From Trebonia sp. (lineage in GTDB: Bacteria > Actinomycetota > Actinomycetes > Streptosporangiales > Streptosporangiaceae), in NCBI GenBank assembly GCA_030038035.1, contig JASHPP010000575.1, positions 1-25,453 on the forward strand: DNA of 25,453 nucleotides, given 5' to 3'. The position numbers and the translations under genes are program-made. The notes under the pieces were generated by a model that did no database searches, was not told the origin of the DNA, and was given only the letters and a program-made list of their open reading frames with translations. Position 1 is the stretch's first letter; each line of letters opens with the position of its first letter. Positions 1-7,497 of this stretch are shown here, piece by piece.

Positions 1-228
1 TTCCCGCGACGGCCCGGCCTGGTCGTCCGGCACGAGCGTGATCGCCAGGCGCATGCCGAGGGCCGCGGCGAGCCTCGTCAGCGCGGTGATCGTCGGGTTT
101 CCCCTGCCGTTCTCGAGGTTGGCGATATACGGCACCGACAGGCCCGCGTCGGTCGCGACGGAGGCCACGGTCCGGCCCGCGGCGCTCCGCCGCGCCCGCA
201 GCTGACGGCCGATCTCCGCCTCTCCCAT
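1..228 (-). CDS. XRE-family HTH transcriptional regulator (3' part cut by window edge)
   Basis: The 76 visible residues begin MGEAEIGRQLRARR and hold a complete lambda-repressor-type helix-turn-helix at about residues 6-62. The XRE signature is clear: TVASVATDAGLSVPYIANLE (second and recognition helices) followed by NGRGNPTITALTRLAAALG. The rest runs off the left edge, so I cannot tell whether a sensor domain such as a cupin follows. The ATG at 228 is preceded by AGGAG about 6 bases upstream. The gene diverges from an MFS exporter across 76 bases that contain two related palindromic sites. The standard inference is a local repressor of itself and the exporter. The HTH family is certain; the ligand is unknown. 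Confidence 0.88.
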   Translation of the reverse strand, partial: MGEAEIGRQLRARRSAAGRTVASVATDAGLSVPYIANLENGRGNPTITALTRLAAALGMRLAITLVPDDQAGPSRE

Positions 229-304
229 GCCGCTCCTATCTTGACAGAAGATAAAATCTAAGAGCTATTCTGATAGAAGACTCCTCCGACGGCGGGCGGC
301 GGCC
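229..304. promoter_or_regulatory. Divergent promoter with two related operator-like sites
   Basis: This AT-rich stretch contrasts with its GC-rich surroundings. On the plus strand TTGACA (241-246) and TATTCT (266-271) form a possible -35/-10 pair with a 19-base spacer. Site 1 is a perfect inverted repeat, TATCTT-GACAG-AAGATA (237-253), which overlaps the -35. Site 2, TTCT-GAT-AGAA (268-278), overlaps the -10. The two share TnnTGAnAGAAGA, 29 bases apart. Binding at both by the adjacent XRE protein would block the exporter promoter. The sites are visible; the binding protein is inferred. Confidence 0.6.
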
Positions 305-1588
305 ATGTTCCAGGCGCTCAGGACACGGGACTTCCGGTTGCTGTGGGGCGGCGGCCTCATCAGCTCCTTCGGCTCGTGGCTGCTGATTCTCGCCATCCCC
401 GCTCACGTCTTCCAGGTCACCGGCTCGCTGCGCGATACCGGGCTCACTCTCGCCGCGGAGTACCTGCCGGGGCTGGTGCTCGGGCCGGTCGCCGGCGTCT
501 TTACCGACCGGTGGGACAGGCGCCGCCTGATGATCGGTACCAGCCTGCTGCGCGCCGTCGCCGTCGCGGCAATGCTGGCCGGCCTGTCTCCCGGACGTTA
601 CTGGGTACTCTATGCCGCTCTTGTCGCCGAGAACGCCGGCGGTGTTCTCTACCAGCCGGCCGCGCTGGCGCGCACGCCGTCGATCGTCGGTACAGGGACC
701 GTGCTCAGCAGCGCCAACTCCCTCAACGCGCTCGCGGGGGGCACCATGCAGCTCGTCGGCGGCCCGCTCGGCGGGATCCTGCTGGCCTACTGCGGCGTCA
801 GCTGGCTGATCTGCGCCGACGCGCTCAGCTACCTGGCGTGCGCTGCCGCCAACGCCATGACCTCGCGGGCCGGCGGTGAACGCGCTGGCCGCCCCGCCTC
901 GCTCGCTGACGTGGCCGGCGACCTTGCCGAGGGGGTACGCGCGCTGCGGCGCGAGCCGACCGTCAGGGCGCTGCTTCCCGTCACGGTCATCTTCCTGGCG
1001 GCCAACGCATCGCTGAGCGCCGTGCTCATCCCTTTCGGCGTCCAGCGGCTGGGAGGCACCGAGCACACCGGCTTCCTGCTGTCCTGCCTGGGCGCCGGCG
1101 TCCTGCTCAGCGCCCCTGCGCTGCGCGCGCTCCTGGACCGTGCCCAGGTCCGGATCCTGCTCACCGCGACCCTGACGGCAACCGGCGTGGCCTACTTCCT
1201 GCTGTTCACCTCGTCGTCATTGCCCCGGGCGCTGCCGGCGGCGGTAGCCATCGGGATGTTCGGCACGATGTCCGCGGTGGTGCCGCAGACCGCCGTGCAG
1301 CGGGCGGTCCCCGGCGCGGTACTCGGCCGGGTTAGCGCCGCGTTCGTCACCGGCGAGGCGGCCGCCACGCTGGCCGGCGCCGTCGCCGGGCCCTTCCTCG
1401 CCCAGGCGGCCCGGCTTCCCGGAATAGCCGCCGTCGCCAGCCTCGTCACGCTGGGCGCCGCGGCACTGGCGTTCCGCACCGTGCGACCTGCCGCACCCGC
1501 CGCCGGCCGGGCCGCGGCCCGGTCAGCCGGTGTTCTGCAGGCCGGCGGCCACGCCGCTGACCGTGAGCAGGAGCAGCCGCTCCAGTGA
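305..1588 (+). CDS. MFS transporter (drug-exporter-like)
   Basis: The 427-residue membrane protein begins with the typical N-terminus of this branch (FQALRTRDFRLLWGGGLISSFGSWL). The MFS loop 2-3 signature appears as GVFTDRWDRRRLM at about residues 65-77. About ten to twelve hydrophobic segments run through to residue 395, in two halves separated by a charged loop (about 186-220, SRAGGERAGRPASLADVAGDLAEGVRALRREP). It should be a proton-driven efflux permease of the inner membrane; the substrate cannot be told. The start is the ATG at 305, with only a weak purine stretch upstream. The last ~22 codons run antisense through the 3' end of ppc and encode an Ala/Arg/Gln-rich tail, suggesting read-through into a neighbour after loss of an earlier stop. 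Confidence 0.85.
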   Translation: MFQALRTRDFRLLWGGGLISSFGSWLLILAIPAHVFQVTGSLRDTGLTLAAEYLPGLVLGPVAGVFTDRWDRRRLMIGTSLLRAVAVAAMLAGLSPGRYWVLYAALVAENAGGVLYQPAALARTPSIVGTGTVLSSANSLNALAGGTMQLVGGPLGGILLAYCGVSWLICADALSYLACAAANAMTSRAGGERAGRPASLADVAGDLAEGVRALRREPTVRALLPVTVIFLAANASLSAVLIPFGVQRLGGTEHTGFLLSCLGAGVLLSAPALRALLDRAQVRILLTATLTATGVAYFLLFTSSSLPRALPAAVAIGMFGTMSAVVPQTAVQRAVPGAVLGRVSAAFVTGEAAATLAGAVAGPFLAQAARLPGIAAVASLVTLGAAALAFRTVRPAAPAAGRAAARSAGVLQAGGHAADREQEQPLQ

Positions 1589-4222
1589 CTCGCGCTCGGC
1601 GGGCGCGCTGTCCGCGCGCAGCGCGGACAGCGCGCGCAGCTGCAGGTAGGACAGGGCGTCCACGTAGGGGTCGCGCAGCACGATGGCGCGGGACAGGACC
1701 GCCCGGTCGGCCAGCAGCCGGTCGTGCTCGGTGACGGCCAGCACGAGGCGCCTGGTCAGGTCGTATTCGGCGAGCACCCGGGCGGTCAGGTCCGGGCGGG
1801 CGCCGAGGGCCAGGTAACGCGCGGCGATCGCCCGGTCGGTCTTGGCCAGGCTCATCTCGGCGTTGTCGAGCAGCGTGGCCAGCAGCGGCCACTCCCGGTA
1901 CGCGCGGCGCAGCTCGGCGATCCCGGCGGCGGACTCGGCGGCCGCGAGGCCGCTGCCCAGGCCGTACCAGCCGGGCAGGTTGAACCTGGTCTGCGCCCAG
2001 GCGAACACCCACGGGATCGCGCGCAGGTCCTCGAGGCCGAGCGGGCCGCCGCCGTGCCCGCGCCGGGCGGGGCGCGAGCCGATGCGCAGCCCGGCGATCT
2101 CCTCAAGGGGGCTGACCCGCGCGAACCAGCCGGCGAACCCGTCGGTCTCGGCGAGCGCGCGGAACGCCGCGCGTGCCCCGTCGTCGATCGCGGTGGCCAG
2201 CGCGCGGAACGCGGCCGCCGCCCTGCCGTTGCGCGCGGCCACCGACGGCGAGGACGCGAGCAGCACCGCGGAGGTGACCTGCTCCAGGTGGCGCAGCCCG
2301 ATCGCGGGCGTGCCGTACCGCGCGAAGATCACCTCGCCCTGCTCGGTGACCTTGAACCGGCCGTCCACCGACCCGGGCGCCTGCGCGAGCACGGCCCGCC
2401 CCGCCGGGCCGCCGCCACGGCCGAGCGCCCCGCCCCGGCCGTGGAACAGCGTCAGCTTCACCCCGTGCCCCGCCGCCCACGACGCCAGCTCCGCCTGCGC
2501 GTCGAACAGCCGCAGGGTGGCCGAGGCGGGCCCCAGTTCCTTCGCCGAGTCCGAGTACCCGAGCATCACCTCAAGCTGCCGCCCGTTCGCCTCGAGCCGG
2601 GCGGCGACCGGCGGCAGCGACAGCATCGACGTCAGCACGGCGGGCGCCCGCGCCAGGTCGTCGCCGCTCTCGAACAGCGGCACGACGTCGAGCGCCGGCC
2701 CGTCCCCGTCGGGGAACGCGTGTGCCGCCAGCTCGTACACCGCCGCGATGTCGGCGGCCGAGGTGGTGAACGAGACGATGTACCGGCGGCAGGCGGCCAC
2801 GCCGAACCGGCGCTGGATCCACGCGATCACCCGGATCGTGTCGAGCACCTCGGCAGTCATGGCAGACGGCTCGGCAAGCGGCTGGCCGGGCGACGATCCG
2901 CCCCACCCCCGCAGCTCATCGAGCGCCCGGGCGTGCACCTGCGAATGCTGCCTGACCTCAAGGCCGGCCAGGTGGAAGCCGAACGTCTCGGCCTGCCAGA
3001 TCAGGTGCTGAAGTTCCCCGTATGCCTGCCTGACCGCCCCGGCCGCCGCGAGCGACGACTGGACCAGGCGCAGGTCGGCGAGGAACTCCGCGGGCCCGGC
3101 GTAGGCCAGGTCCGCGTCGCGGGCGCGGGTGGCCAGCAGCCGTTCGGCGGCGAAGAGGAGATAGGCACGGTAGGGCTCGATCGGCGAGCGGGCGCGGATG
3201 TCAGCGAGCAGGTCCGGGTGCGCGGCCGAGGCCGCGGCCAGTGCCCGGCGCAGTTCGGCCGACGTCGGCGCGGCGCCCTCGTTCACGGTCAGCGCCCGCC
3301 CGATCCGGGTGCAGGCCGCCTCGAGCGCGCGCAGCGCGTGGTCGGCCTGGATCACCGCGGCCTCCCTGGTGACCGCCGAGGTGACCGTCGGATTGCCGTC
3401 CCTGTCGGCGCCGACCCAGCTGCCGAACCGCAGGAACGCCGGCACAGGCGAGGGCGCCCGCCCGCTGTCCGGGCCGAGCAGCACCTGGTCCAGCGCCCGG
3501 TACAGCACGGGCACGAGCCGGAACAGCGTCTCGTCGAACGCGGTCATCACCGTGCGGACCTCGTCGGCCGGCGTCATCCCGGCCACCCGCAGCTGCGCGG
3601 TCCGCCACAGCAGGTCGACCTCCTCGCGCAGCTGCCGCCGCGTCTCTTTTTCCTGCGCCGCGCCCGCCCGGCTGTCGTCGACGGCGGCGAGCAGGCCGCT
3701 GACCCGGCGCAGCGACGCGACCACGGCGCGGCGGCGCGCCTCGGTGGGGTGGGCGGTGAACACGGGGTACACGCGCAGCCCGGCCAGCAGCTCGTCCACA
3801 TGCCCGCGGCCCTGTTCTGCGGTGATCCTGGCGACAGCGTCGGCGAGCGACTCCCTGGGCGCGAGGTCACCGGAGTCGCGCTCGCGGAGCGTGCGCACGC
3901 GCTGCTGCTCTTCGGCCAGGTTGACCAGGTGGAAGTACACCGTGAACGCGCGGGCGACCTGCTCGGCCCGCGCCTGGGACCAGGAGGCGACCAGGGCGGC
4001 GATGGCGTCCCCGGCCGCGCTGGCCGCCGCGGAGGCGCGGTCAGGGACGCGGCGGGCCTCGATCACCGCGTGCCGCAGCCGCTCCACGTCCGCGAGCAGG
4101 CCGGGCCCGTCAGACTCGCTGATCACCTCGCCGAGCATCTCGCCGAGCAGCCGGACATCGCGCCGCATCAGCTCGGGCAGCTCAGCCGAGTCACGCTGCC
4201 TGTCGACGCTCGCGGTGCTCAC
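1523..4222 (-). CDS. ppc: Phosphoenolpyruvate carboxylase
   Basis: This enzyme carboxylates PEP with bicarbonate to oxaloacetate, replenishing the TCA cycle in the cytoplasm. From the GTG at 4222 it has 899 residues, normal for the bacterial family. Visible signatures are the first PEPC active-site motif TAHPTEARRR (catalytic His at about 158), VGADRDGNPTVTS, the second site GYSDSAKELG (Lys about 561), FHGRGGALGRGGGP (about 593-606), and the C-terminal QNTG typical of the family. The frame stays open to a TTG at 4294, but that part lies in an intergenic repeat. An ATG at 4249 is another possible start. None has a strong ribosome site. The 3' end overlaps the convergent exporter gene by 66 bases. 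It diverges from the carboxylase beta subunit. Confidence 0.95.
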   Translation of the reverse strand: MSTASVDRQRDSAELPELMRRDVRLLGEMLGEVISESDGPGLLADVERLRHAVIEARRVPDRASAAASAAGDAIAALVASWSQARAEQVARAFTVYFHLVNLAEEQQRVRTLRERDSGDLAPRESLADAVARITAEQGRGHVDELLAGLRVYPVFTAHPTEARRRAVVASLRRVSGLLAAVDDSRAGAAQEKETRRQLREEVDLLWRTAQLRVAGMTPADEVRTVMTAFDETLFRLVPVLYRALDQVLLGPDSGRAPSPVPAFLRFGSWVGADRDGNPTVTSAVTREAAVIQADHALRALEAACTRIGRALTVNEGAAPTSAELRRALAAASAAHPDLLADIRARSPIEPYRAYLLFAAERLLATRARDADLAYAGPAEFLADLRLVQSSLAAAGAVRQAYGELQHLIWQAETFGFHLAGLEVRQHSQVHARALDELRGWGGSSPGQPLAEPSAMTAEVLDTIRVIAWIQRRFGVAACRRYIVSFTTSAADIAAVYELAAHAFPDGDGPALDVVPLFESGDDLARAPAVLTSMLSLPPVAARLEANGRQLEVMLGYSDSAKELGPASATLRLFDAQAELASWAAGHGVKLTLFHGRGGALGRGGGPAGRAVLAQAPGSVDGRFKVTEQGEVIFARYGTPAIGLRHLEQVTSAVLLASSPSVAARNGRAAAAFRALATAIDDGARAAFRALAETDGFAGWFARVSPLEEIAGLRIGSRPARRGHGGGPLGLEDLRAIPWVFAWAQTRFNLPGWYGLGSGLAAAESAAGIAELRRAYREWPLLATLLDNAEMSLAKTDRAIAARYLALGARPDLTARVLAEYDLTRRLVLAVTEHDRLLADRAVLSRAIVLRDPYVDALSYLQLRALSALRADSAPAERESLERLLLLTVSGVAAGLQNTG
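1603..1635. terminator. Perfect 15-bp hairpin just past the MFS stop, inside ppc
   Basis: GCGCGCTGTCCGCGC (1603-1617) and its exact reverse complement (1621-1635) enclose a three-base loop. It starts 15 bases after the exporter stop and lies within the last ~40 codons of the convergent ppc. There is no T-tract, which is common for actinobacterial terminator hairpins. It may stop exporter transcription entering ppc. Confidence 0.5.
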
Positions 4223-4283
4223 GAAAGCGAGCGTAACCCGCGCAGGCATGGAGCCCGCACAGCCCCCGGATCCCCGGAGCAGG

Positions 4284-4368
4284 TGCGGCGTCAAGCCGCA
4301 GCCGGGGGGTTCCGGGGGGTCGTCCCCCCGGGCTAGCGGCGCTCGGGGGGTCGTCCCCCGGGGCTAGC
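4284..4368. repeat. REP-like two-hairpin palindromic repeat, copy A plus a partial copy
   Basis: The unit has two hairpins. The first is TGCGGC-GTCAA-GCCGCA (4284-4300). The second is CCGGGGGG-TCGT-CCCCCCGG (4312-4331), followed by GCTAG. A second G-run/C-run hairpin with the same GGCTAGC tail follows at 4344-4368. The same unit appears twice at 7069-7243, so it is a dispersed element. Copy A fills most of the divergent ppc/carboxylase intergenic space and ends nine bases before the carboxylase ATG. Confidence 0.8.
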
Positions 4369-4376
4369 ATCTGTCC

Positions 4377-5975
4377 ATGACCGCTGCCGAGACGATTCCT
4401 GCCGACACGCCTGACCCGCACACCACCGCGGGGAAGATCGCCGACCTGGAGCGCCGCCGCTACGAGGCGGTGCACGCCGGGTCCGCGCAGGCGGTGGAGA
4501 AACAGCACGCCCGCGGCAAGCTGACCGCCCGCGAGCGGATCGACCTGCTGCTTGACGCGGGCTCGTTCACCGAGTTCGACGAGCTGGCCAGGCACCGGGC
4601 GCACGACTTCGGCATGCAGGCGAACCGGCCGTACGGCGACGGCGTGGTCACCGGCCACGGCACGGTCGACGGCCGCCCGGTGTGCGTGTTCAGCCAGGAC
4701 TTCACGGTGTTCGGCGGGTCGCTCGGCGAGGTGTACGGCGAGAAGATCGTCAAGGTCATGGACCACGCGATCAAGACCGGCTGCCCGGTCGTCGGCATCA
4801 ACGACGGCGGCGGCGCGCGGATCCAGGAGGGCGTGGTCGCGCTCGGGCTGTTCGCGGAGATCTTCTTCCGCAACACCCGCGCCTCCGGCGTGATCCCGCA
4901 GATCTCCCTCATCATGGGGCCGTGCGCCGGCGGGGCCGTCTACTCGCCGGCGATCACCGACTTCACCCTGATGGTCGAGGGCACCAGCCACATGTTCATC
5001 ACCGGGCCCGACGTGATCAAGACCGTGACCGGGGAGGACGTCACCTTCGAGGAGCTCGGCGGCGCGCACGCGCACGCGGCCAAGTCCGGCGTCGCGCACT
5101 ACCAGGCGGAGTCAGAGGAGGACTGCATCGCCTTCGCCAGGGAGCTGCTGTCCTACCTGCCGTCCAACAACCTCGACGAGCCGCCGGCCATCGACATCCC
5201 CGCCGACCTGGAGATCTCGGCGGACGACCGGGCGCTTGACACCCTCATCCCCGACTCGCCCAACCAGCCGTACGACATCCACGCGGTCATCGAGACCGTG
5301 CTCGACGACGGCGAGTTCCTGGAAATCCACGCCGCGTTCGCGCCGAACATCGTCGTCGGCTTCGGCCGGATCGCCGGCTTCCCCGTCGGCGTGGTGGCCA
5401 ACCAGCCCATGCACTTCGCCGGCTGTCTCGACATCGACGCCTCGGAGAAGGCGGCGCGGTTCGTGCGGACCTGCGACGCGTTCAGCATCCCGATCCTGAC
5501 GCTTGTCGACGTGCCCGGCTTCCTGCCCGGCGTCAGCCAGGAGTGGCGCGGCATCATCCGCCGCGGCGCCAAGCTGATCTACGCCTACGCGGAGGCCACC
5601 GTCCCGAAGGTCACCGTGATCACCCGCAAGGCCTACGGCGGCGCCTACGACGTCATGGGGTCCAAGCACCTCGGCGGCGACATCAACCTGGCCTGGCCCA
5701 CCGCCCAGATCGCGGTGATGGGCGCGCAGGGGGCGGTCAACATCCTGTACCGCCGCGAGCTGGCCAGCGCCGATAACCCGGAGCAGCTCAGGGCGCGGCG
5801 GACGGCCGAATACGAGGACACCCTCGCCAATCCCTATATCGCCGCCGAGCGCGGTTACCTTGACGCGGTGATCCGCCCGGCCGAAACCCGCGTCGCCGTC
5901 ACCAAGGCGCTGCTGTCGCTGCGCGCCAAGCGGGAAACGCTGCCGCCGAAGAAGCACGGCAACATTCCGCTGTGA
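4377..5975 (+). CDS. Acyl-CoA carboxylase carboxyltransferase (beta) subunit, propionyl-CoA type
   Basis: This 532-residue protein has the two crotonase-like halves of the AccD/PccB family. It transfers CO2 from carboxybiotin to an acyl-CoA, giving malonyl- or methylmalonyl-CoA. Markers include the N-terminal [16 protein letters not shown], the oxyanion-forming glycines of [12 protein letters not shown] and [13 protein letters not shown], and the second-half [21 protein letters not shown] and [15 protein letters not shown]. Asp425 in GGAYDVM corresponds to the position reported to set propionyl-CoA preference in Streptomyces PccB, so propionyl-CoA is the likely main substrate (inference). No biotin-carrier or biotin-carboxylase gene is in the window; a small epsilon-like frame lies downstream at 7021-7440. 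The ATG at 4377 follows repeat copy A, with no good ribosome site in between. Confidence 0.94.
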   Translation: MTAAETIPADTPDPHTTAGKIADLERRRYEAVHAGSAQAVEKQHARGKLTARERIDLLLDAGSFTEFDELARHRAHDFGMQANRPYGDGVVTGHGTVDGRPVCVFSQDFTVFGGSLGEVYGEKIVKVMDHAIKTGCPVVGINDGGGARIQEGVVALGLFAEIFFRNTRASGVIPQISLIMGPCAGGAVYSPAITDFTLMVEGTSHMFITGPDVIKTVTGEDVTFEELGGAHAHAAKSGVAHYQAESEEDCIAFARELLSYLPSNNLDEPPAIDIPADLEISADDRALDTLIPDSPNQPYDIHAVIETVLDDGEFLEIHAAFAPNIVVGFGRIAGFPVGVVANQPMHFAGCLDIDASEKAARFVRTCDAFSIPILTLVDVPGFLPGVSQEWRGIIRRGAKLIYAYAEATVPKVTVITRKAYGGAYDVMGSKHLGGDINLAWPTAQIAVMGAQGAVNILYRRELASADNPEQLRARRTAEYEDTLANPYIAAERGYLDAVIRPAETRVAVTKALLSLRAKRETLPPKKHGNIPL

Positions 5976-6053
5976 CGCCGGTGACCAGGGTCTGGCGGCA
6001 ATGCCGGCCAACTGGCGCGCGCATTGGCCCGGCTGTCTTAGAGTCGGTAGACG

Positions 6054-7028
6054 ATGAGCGAATTCGCCGCCCCGATGCCCGTCCTCGCCAGATACGCGGT
6101 CATGGTTGACGTCGGGTATATCTACGCGGCCGCGGGCGAATTGCTTTTCGGCACGAGTTCCCGGCGGGACTACCGGGTGGACGCGGTCGGCCTCATCCAG
6201 GCGGTCACCAAGCACGCGGACGAGCTCTTCCGCGGCGAACTGCTCCGCGTGTACTGGTACGACGCGGCGCGGGACCGGGTGCCGACCATCGACCAGCGCG
6301 TCGTCGCGCAGATGGCCTGGGTGAAGCTGCGCCTCGGCAACCTGAACGCGCGCGGCCAGCAGAAGGGCGTGGACGCCAACATCCGCGCCGACATGGAGTC
6401 GCTCGCCCGGCACCGCGCGATAACCGACGCGGTCCTCATCGCCGGCGACGAGGACATGGTCCCCGCCGTCGAGGCCGCCCAGGCGTTCGGCGTGCGGGTG
6501 CACCTGTGGGGCATCGAGCCGCCGTACGGGACGAACCAGGCCGAGCGGCTGGTCTGGGAATCGGACACCGTGGACGTGCTCGACGCCGGGTTCCTGCGCC
6601 CGTACTTCACCAAGAACCCCGTCTCCGAGCAGCCGCGGGCGGACATCCAGGCCAGCGTGCCGTCACCGGCCCAGCTGTTCGGCGAGCGGCACCTGCGCCC
6701 GCCCGCCCCGCTGGGGCGCAACTCGCACCTCACCGGCGCGAGCACCGGCCCGATGCCGCGGCTGGGCCCGGACCGGCGGCACGTCGAAGAGGCGGGCGAG
6801 CACGTCGCGCACAAATGGATCCTCACCCGGGGCGCCGACAACATCCGCGACCTGCTGCCCGGGCCGATTCTGCCGCCGGTCATCGACAAGGAGCTGCTCG
6901 TCGAGGCGGAAAAGGAGCTCGGCCAGTCGCTGCGCCCGTACCAGGAGGCCCGCGAATGGCTGCGGGACGCGTTCTGGGCGCGGGTGCACAGGGAGTTCGG
7001 CATCGGAGTAGGCAAGTCCCGTGGCTGA
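6054..7028 (+). CDS. NYN-domain (PIN-like) putative ribonuclease
   Basis: The N-terminal ~190 residues form a NYN domain, a PIN-fold metal-dependent RNase relative. Conserved acidic positions appear as Asp19 in VMVDVGYIY, Asp107 in KGVDANIRADM, and Asp132/Asp134 in IAGDEDMVPAVEAA, followed by a Rossmann-like strand GVRVHLWGI. Residues ~195-245 form a Pro/Arg-rich linker. The C-terminal ~80 residues are helical and charged (HVEEAGEHVAHKWIL through REWLRDAFWARVHREFG), perhaps a partner- or RNA-binding tail. The ATG at 6054 is used; ATG 6075 is an alternative. The gene sits 78 bases after the carboxylase beta subunit, and its stop overlaps the next frame by 8 bases, so co-transcription is likely. 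The substrate is unknown. Confidence 0.82.
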   Translation: MSEFAAPMPVLARYAVMVDVGYIYAAAGELLFGTSSRRDYRVDAVGLIQAVTKHADELFRGELLRVYWYDAARDRVPTIDQRVVAQMAWVKLRLGNLNARGQQKGVDANIRADMESLARHRAITDAVLIAGDEDMVPAVEAAQAFGVRVHLWGIEPPYGTNQAERLVWESDTVDVLDAGFLRPYFTKNPVSEQPRADIQASVPSPAQLFGERHLRPPAPLGRNSHLTGASTGPMPRLGPDRRHVEEAGEHVAHKWILTRGADNIRDLLPGPILPPVIDKELLVEAEKELGQSLRPYQEAREWLRDAFWARVHREFGIGVGKSRG

Positions 7029-7155
7029 CCGGCGGAAACACGTGACTGACCCGGGGGAAGTGCCCGGCGAGGCACGTGCGGCGTCAAGCCGCAGCCGGGG
7101 GGTTCCGGGGGGTCGCCCCCCCGGGCTAAACAGCGTGACTGACCCGGGGAATTAC
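7021..7155 (+). repeat. Three diverged 21-base direct repeats
   Basis: GTGGCTGACCGGCGGAAACAC (7021-7041) resembles GTGACTGACCCGGGGGAAG (7042 onward) and GTGACTGACCCGGGGAATTA (7135 onward). The spacings of 21 and 93 bases are multiples of three, so the frame is kept. The third copy separates the two palindromic repeats. This suggests stepwise duplication at the NYN/epsilon junction. Confidence 0.6.
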
Positions 7156-7440
7156 GTGGGTGGATCGGGGGACGCGCCCCATGAGGCACGTGCGGCGTCA
7201 AGCCGCAGCCGGGGGGCTCCGGGGGGTCGCCCCCCCGGGCTAGTAGTGGTTCGCGGTGACGCGAACCACGTAGAGATCGCGGCGCTCGCCGCCGTGCTGG
7301 CGGCCGCCGCCGCTCGCGGGAGGGCCGGCGCTGGAGAGAAGCCGGGGAGCGTTCGGAATAATTGGAATGAAAAATCCCGGCTGATGCGGTCGGCGGTGCA
7401 CCCTTCCGCCGGCGGGTGGCGGCGGTCGGCTCTTCCCTAA
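7021..7440 (+). CDS. Probable acyl-CoA carboxylase epsilon subunit with in-frame repeat insertion
   Basis: The last ~65 codons read VVVRGDANHVEIAALAAVLA, a Trp-containing segment (NNWNEKSRLMRS), and the ending GGWRRSALP. This matches the actinobacterial epsilon-subunit pattern: VxRG, then an E-x-AAL-x-AVLA helix, W, and a terminal WRxSxLP. Epsilon subunits bind and activate the beta subunit, which here is encoded upstream. The GTG at 7021 overlaps the NYN stop by 8 bases and has an AGG 8 bases ahead. From there the protein begins MADRRKH, and about 67 residues encoded by two palindromic repeats precede the conserved core, both in frame. A GTG at 7246 would give a 64-residue protein without the repeats but has no ribosome site. 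Family confidence is moderate to good; the start is uncertain. Confidence 0.65.
   Translation: MADRRKHVTDPGEVPGEARAASSRSRGVPGGRPPGLNSVTDPGNYVGGSGDAPHEARAASSRSRGAPGGRPPGLVVVRGDANHVEIAALAAVLAAAAARGRAGAGEKPGSVRNNWNEKSRLMRSAVHPSAGGWRRSALP
7069..7128. repeat. REP-like two-hairpin palindromic repeat, copy B
   Basis: Same unit as copy A. GAGGCACG leads into hairpin 1 (TGCGGC 7077-7082 with GCCGCA 7088-7093) and hairpin 2 (CCGGGGGG 7105-7112 with CCCCCCGG 7117-7124), followed by GGCTA. It lies inside the epsilon-subunit reading frame. Confidence 0.85.
7183..7243. repeat. REP-like two-hairpin palindromic repeat, copy C
   Basis: Nearly identical to copy B, 114 bases downstream (38 codons, same frame). 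Hairpin 1 is 7191-7196 with 7202-7207; hairpin 2 is 7219-7226 with 7231-7238; the tail is GGCTAG. One base in the G-run spacer differs (CTCC against TTCC). It ends just before the conserved epsilon-subunit core. Confidence 0.85.
7246..7269 (+). other. 10-bp hairpin with GTGA loop at the start of the epsilon core
   Basis: GTGGTTCGCG (7246-7255) and CGCGAACCAC (7260-7269) form a perfect stem with a GNRA-type GTGA loop. It encodes the first codons of the conserved epsilon core. If the GTG at 7246 were a start, the hairpin would bury it. Confidence 0.5.
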
Positions 7441-7497
7441 TCGCGGCGGATCATATATGTTCGCTTCGGTCACGGCCGCTCCGCTGGGGGTGTTGCG

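Noticed and set aside
1724..4336. Very long plus-strand open frame (870 codons) opposite ppc
   Set aside because: It mirrors ppc, is rich in Arg/Gly/Pro low-complexity sequence and lacks any family motif. It is a GC-bias shadow.
4260..4370. Copy A read as a simple ppc or carboxylase terminator
   Set aside because: Neither gene ends here (both start), and the same unit occurs elsewhere, so it is a repeat element first.
5112..6503. 463-codon minus-strand frame across the carboxylase and NYN genes
   Set aside because: It crosses a gene boundary and has no recognisable motif; shadow of two convincing plus-strand genes.
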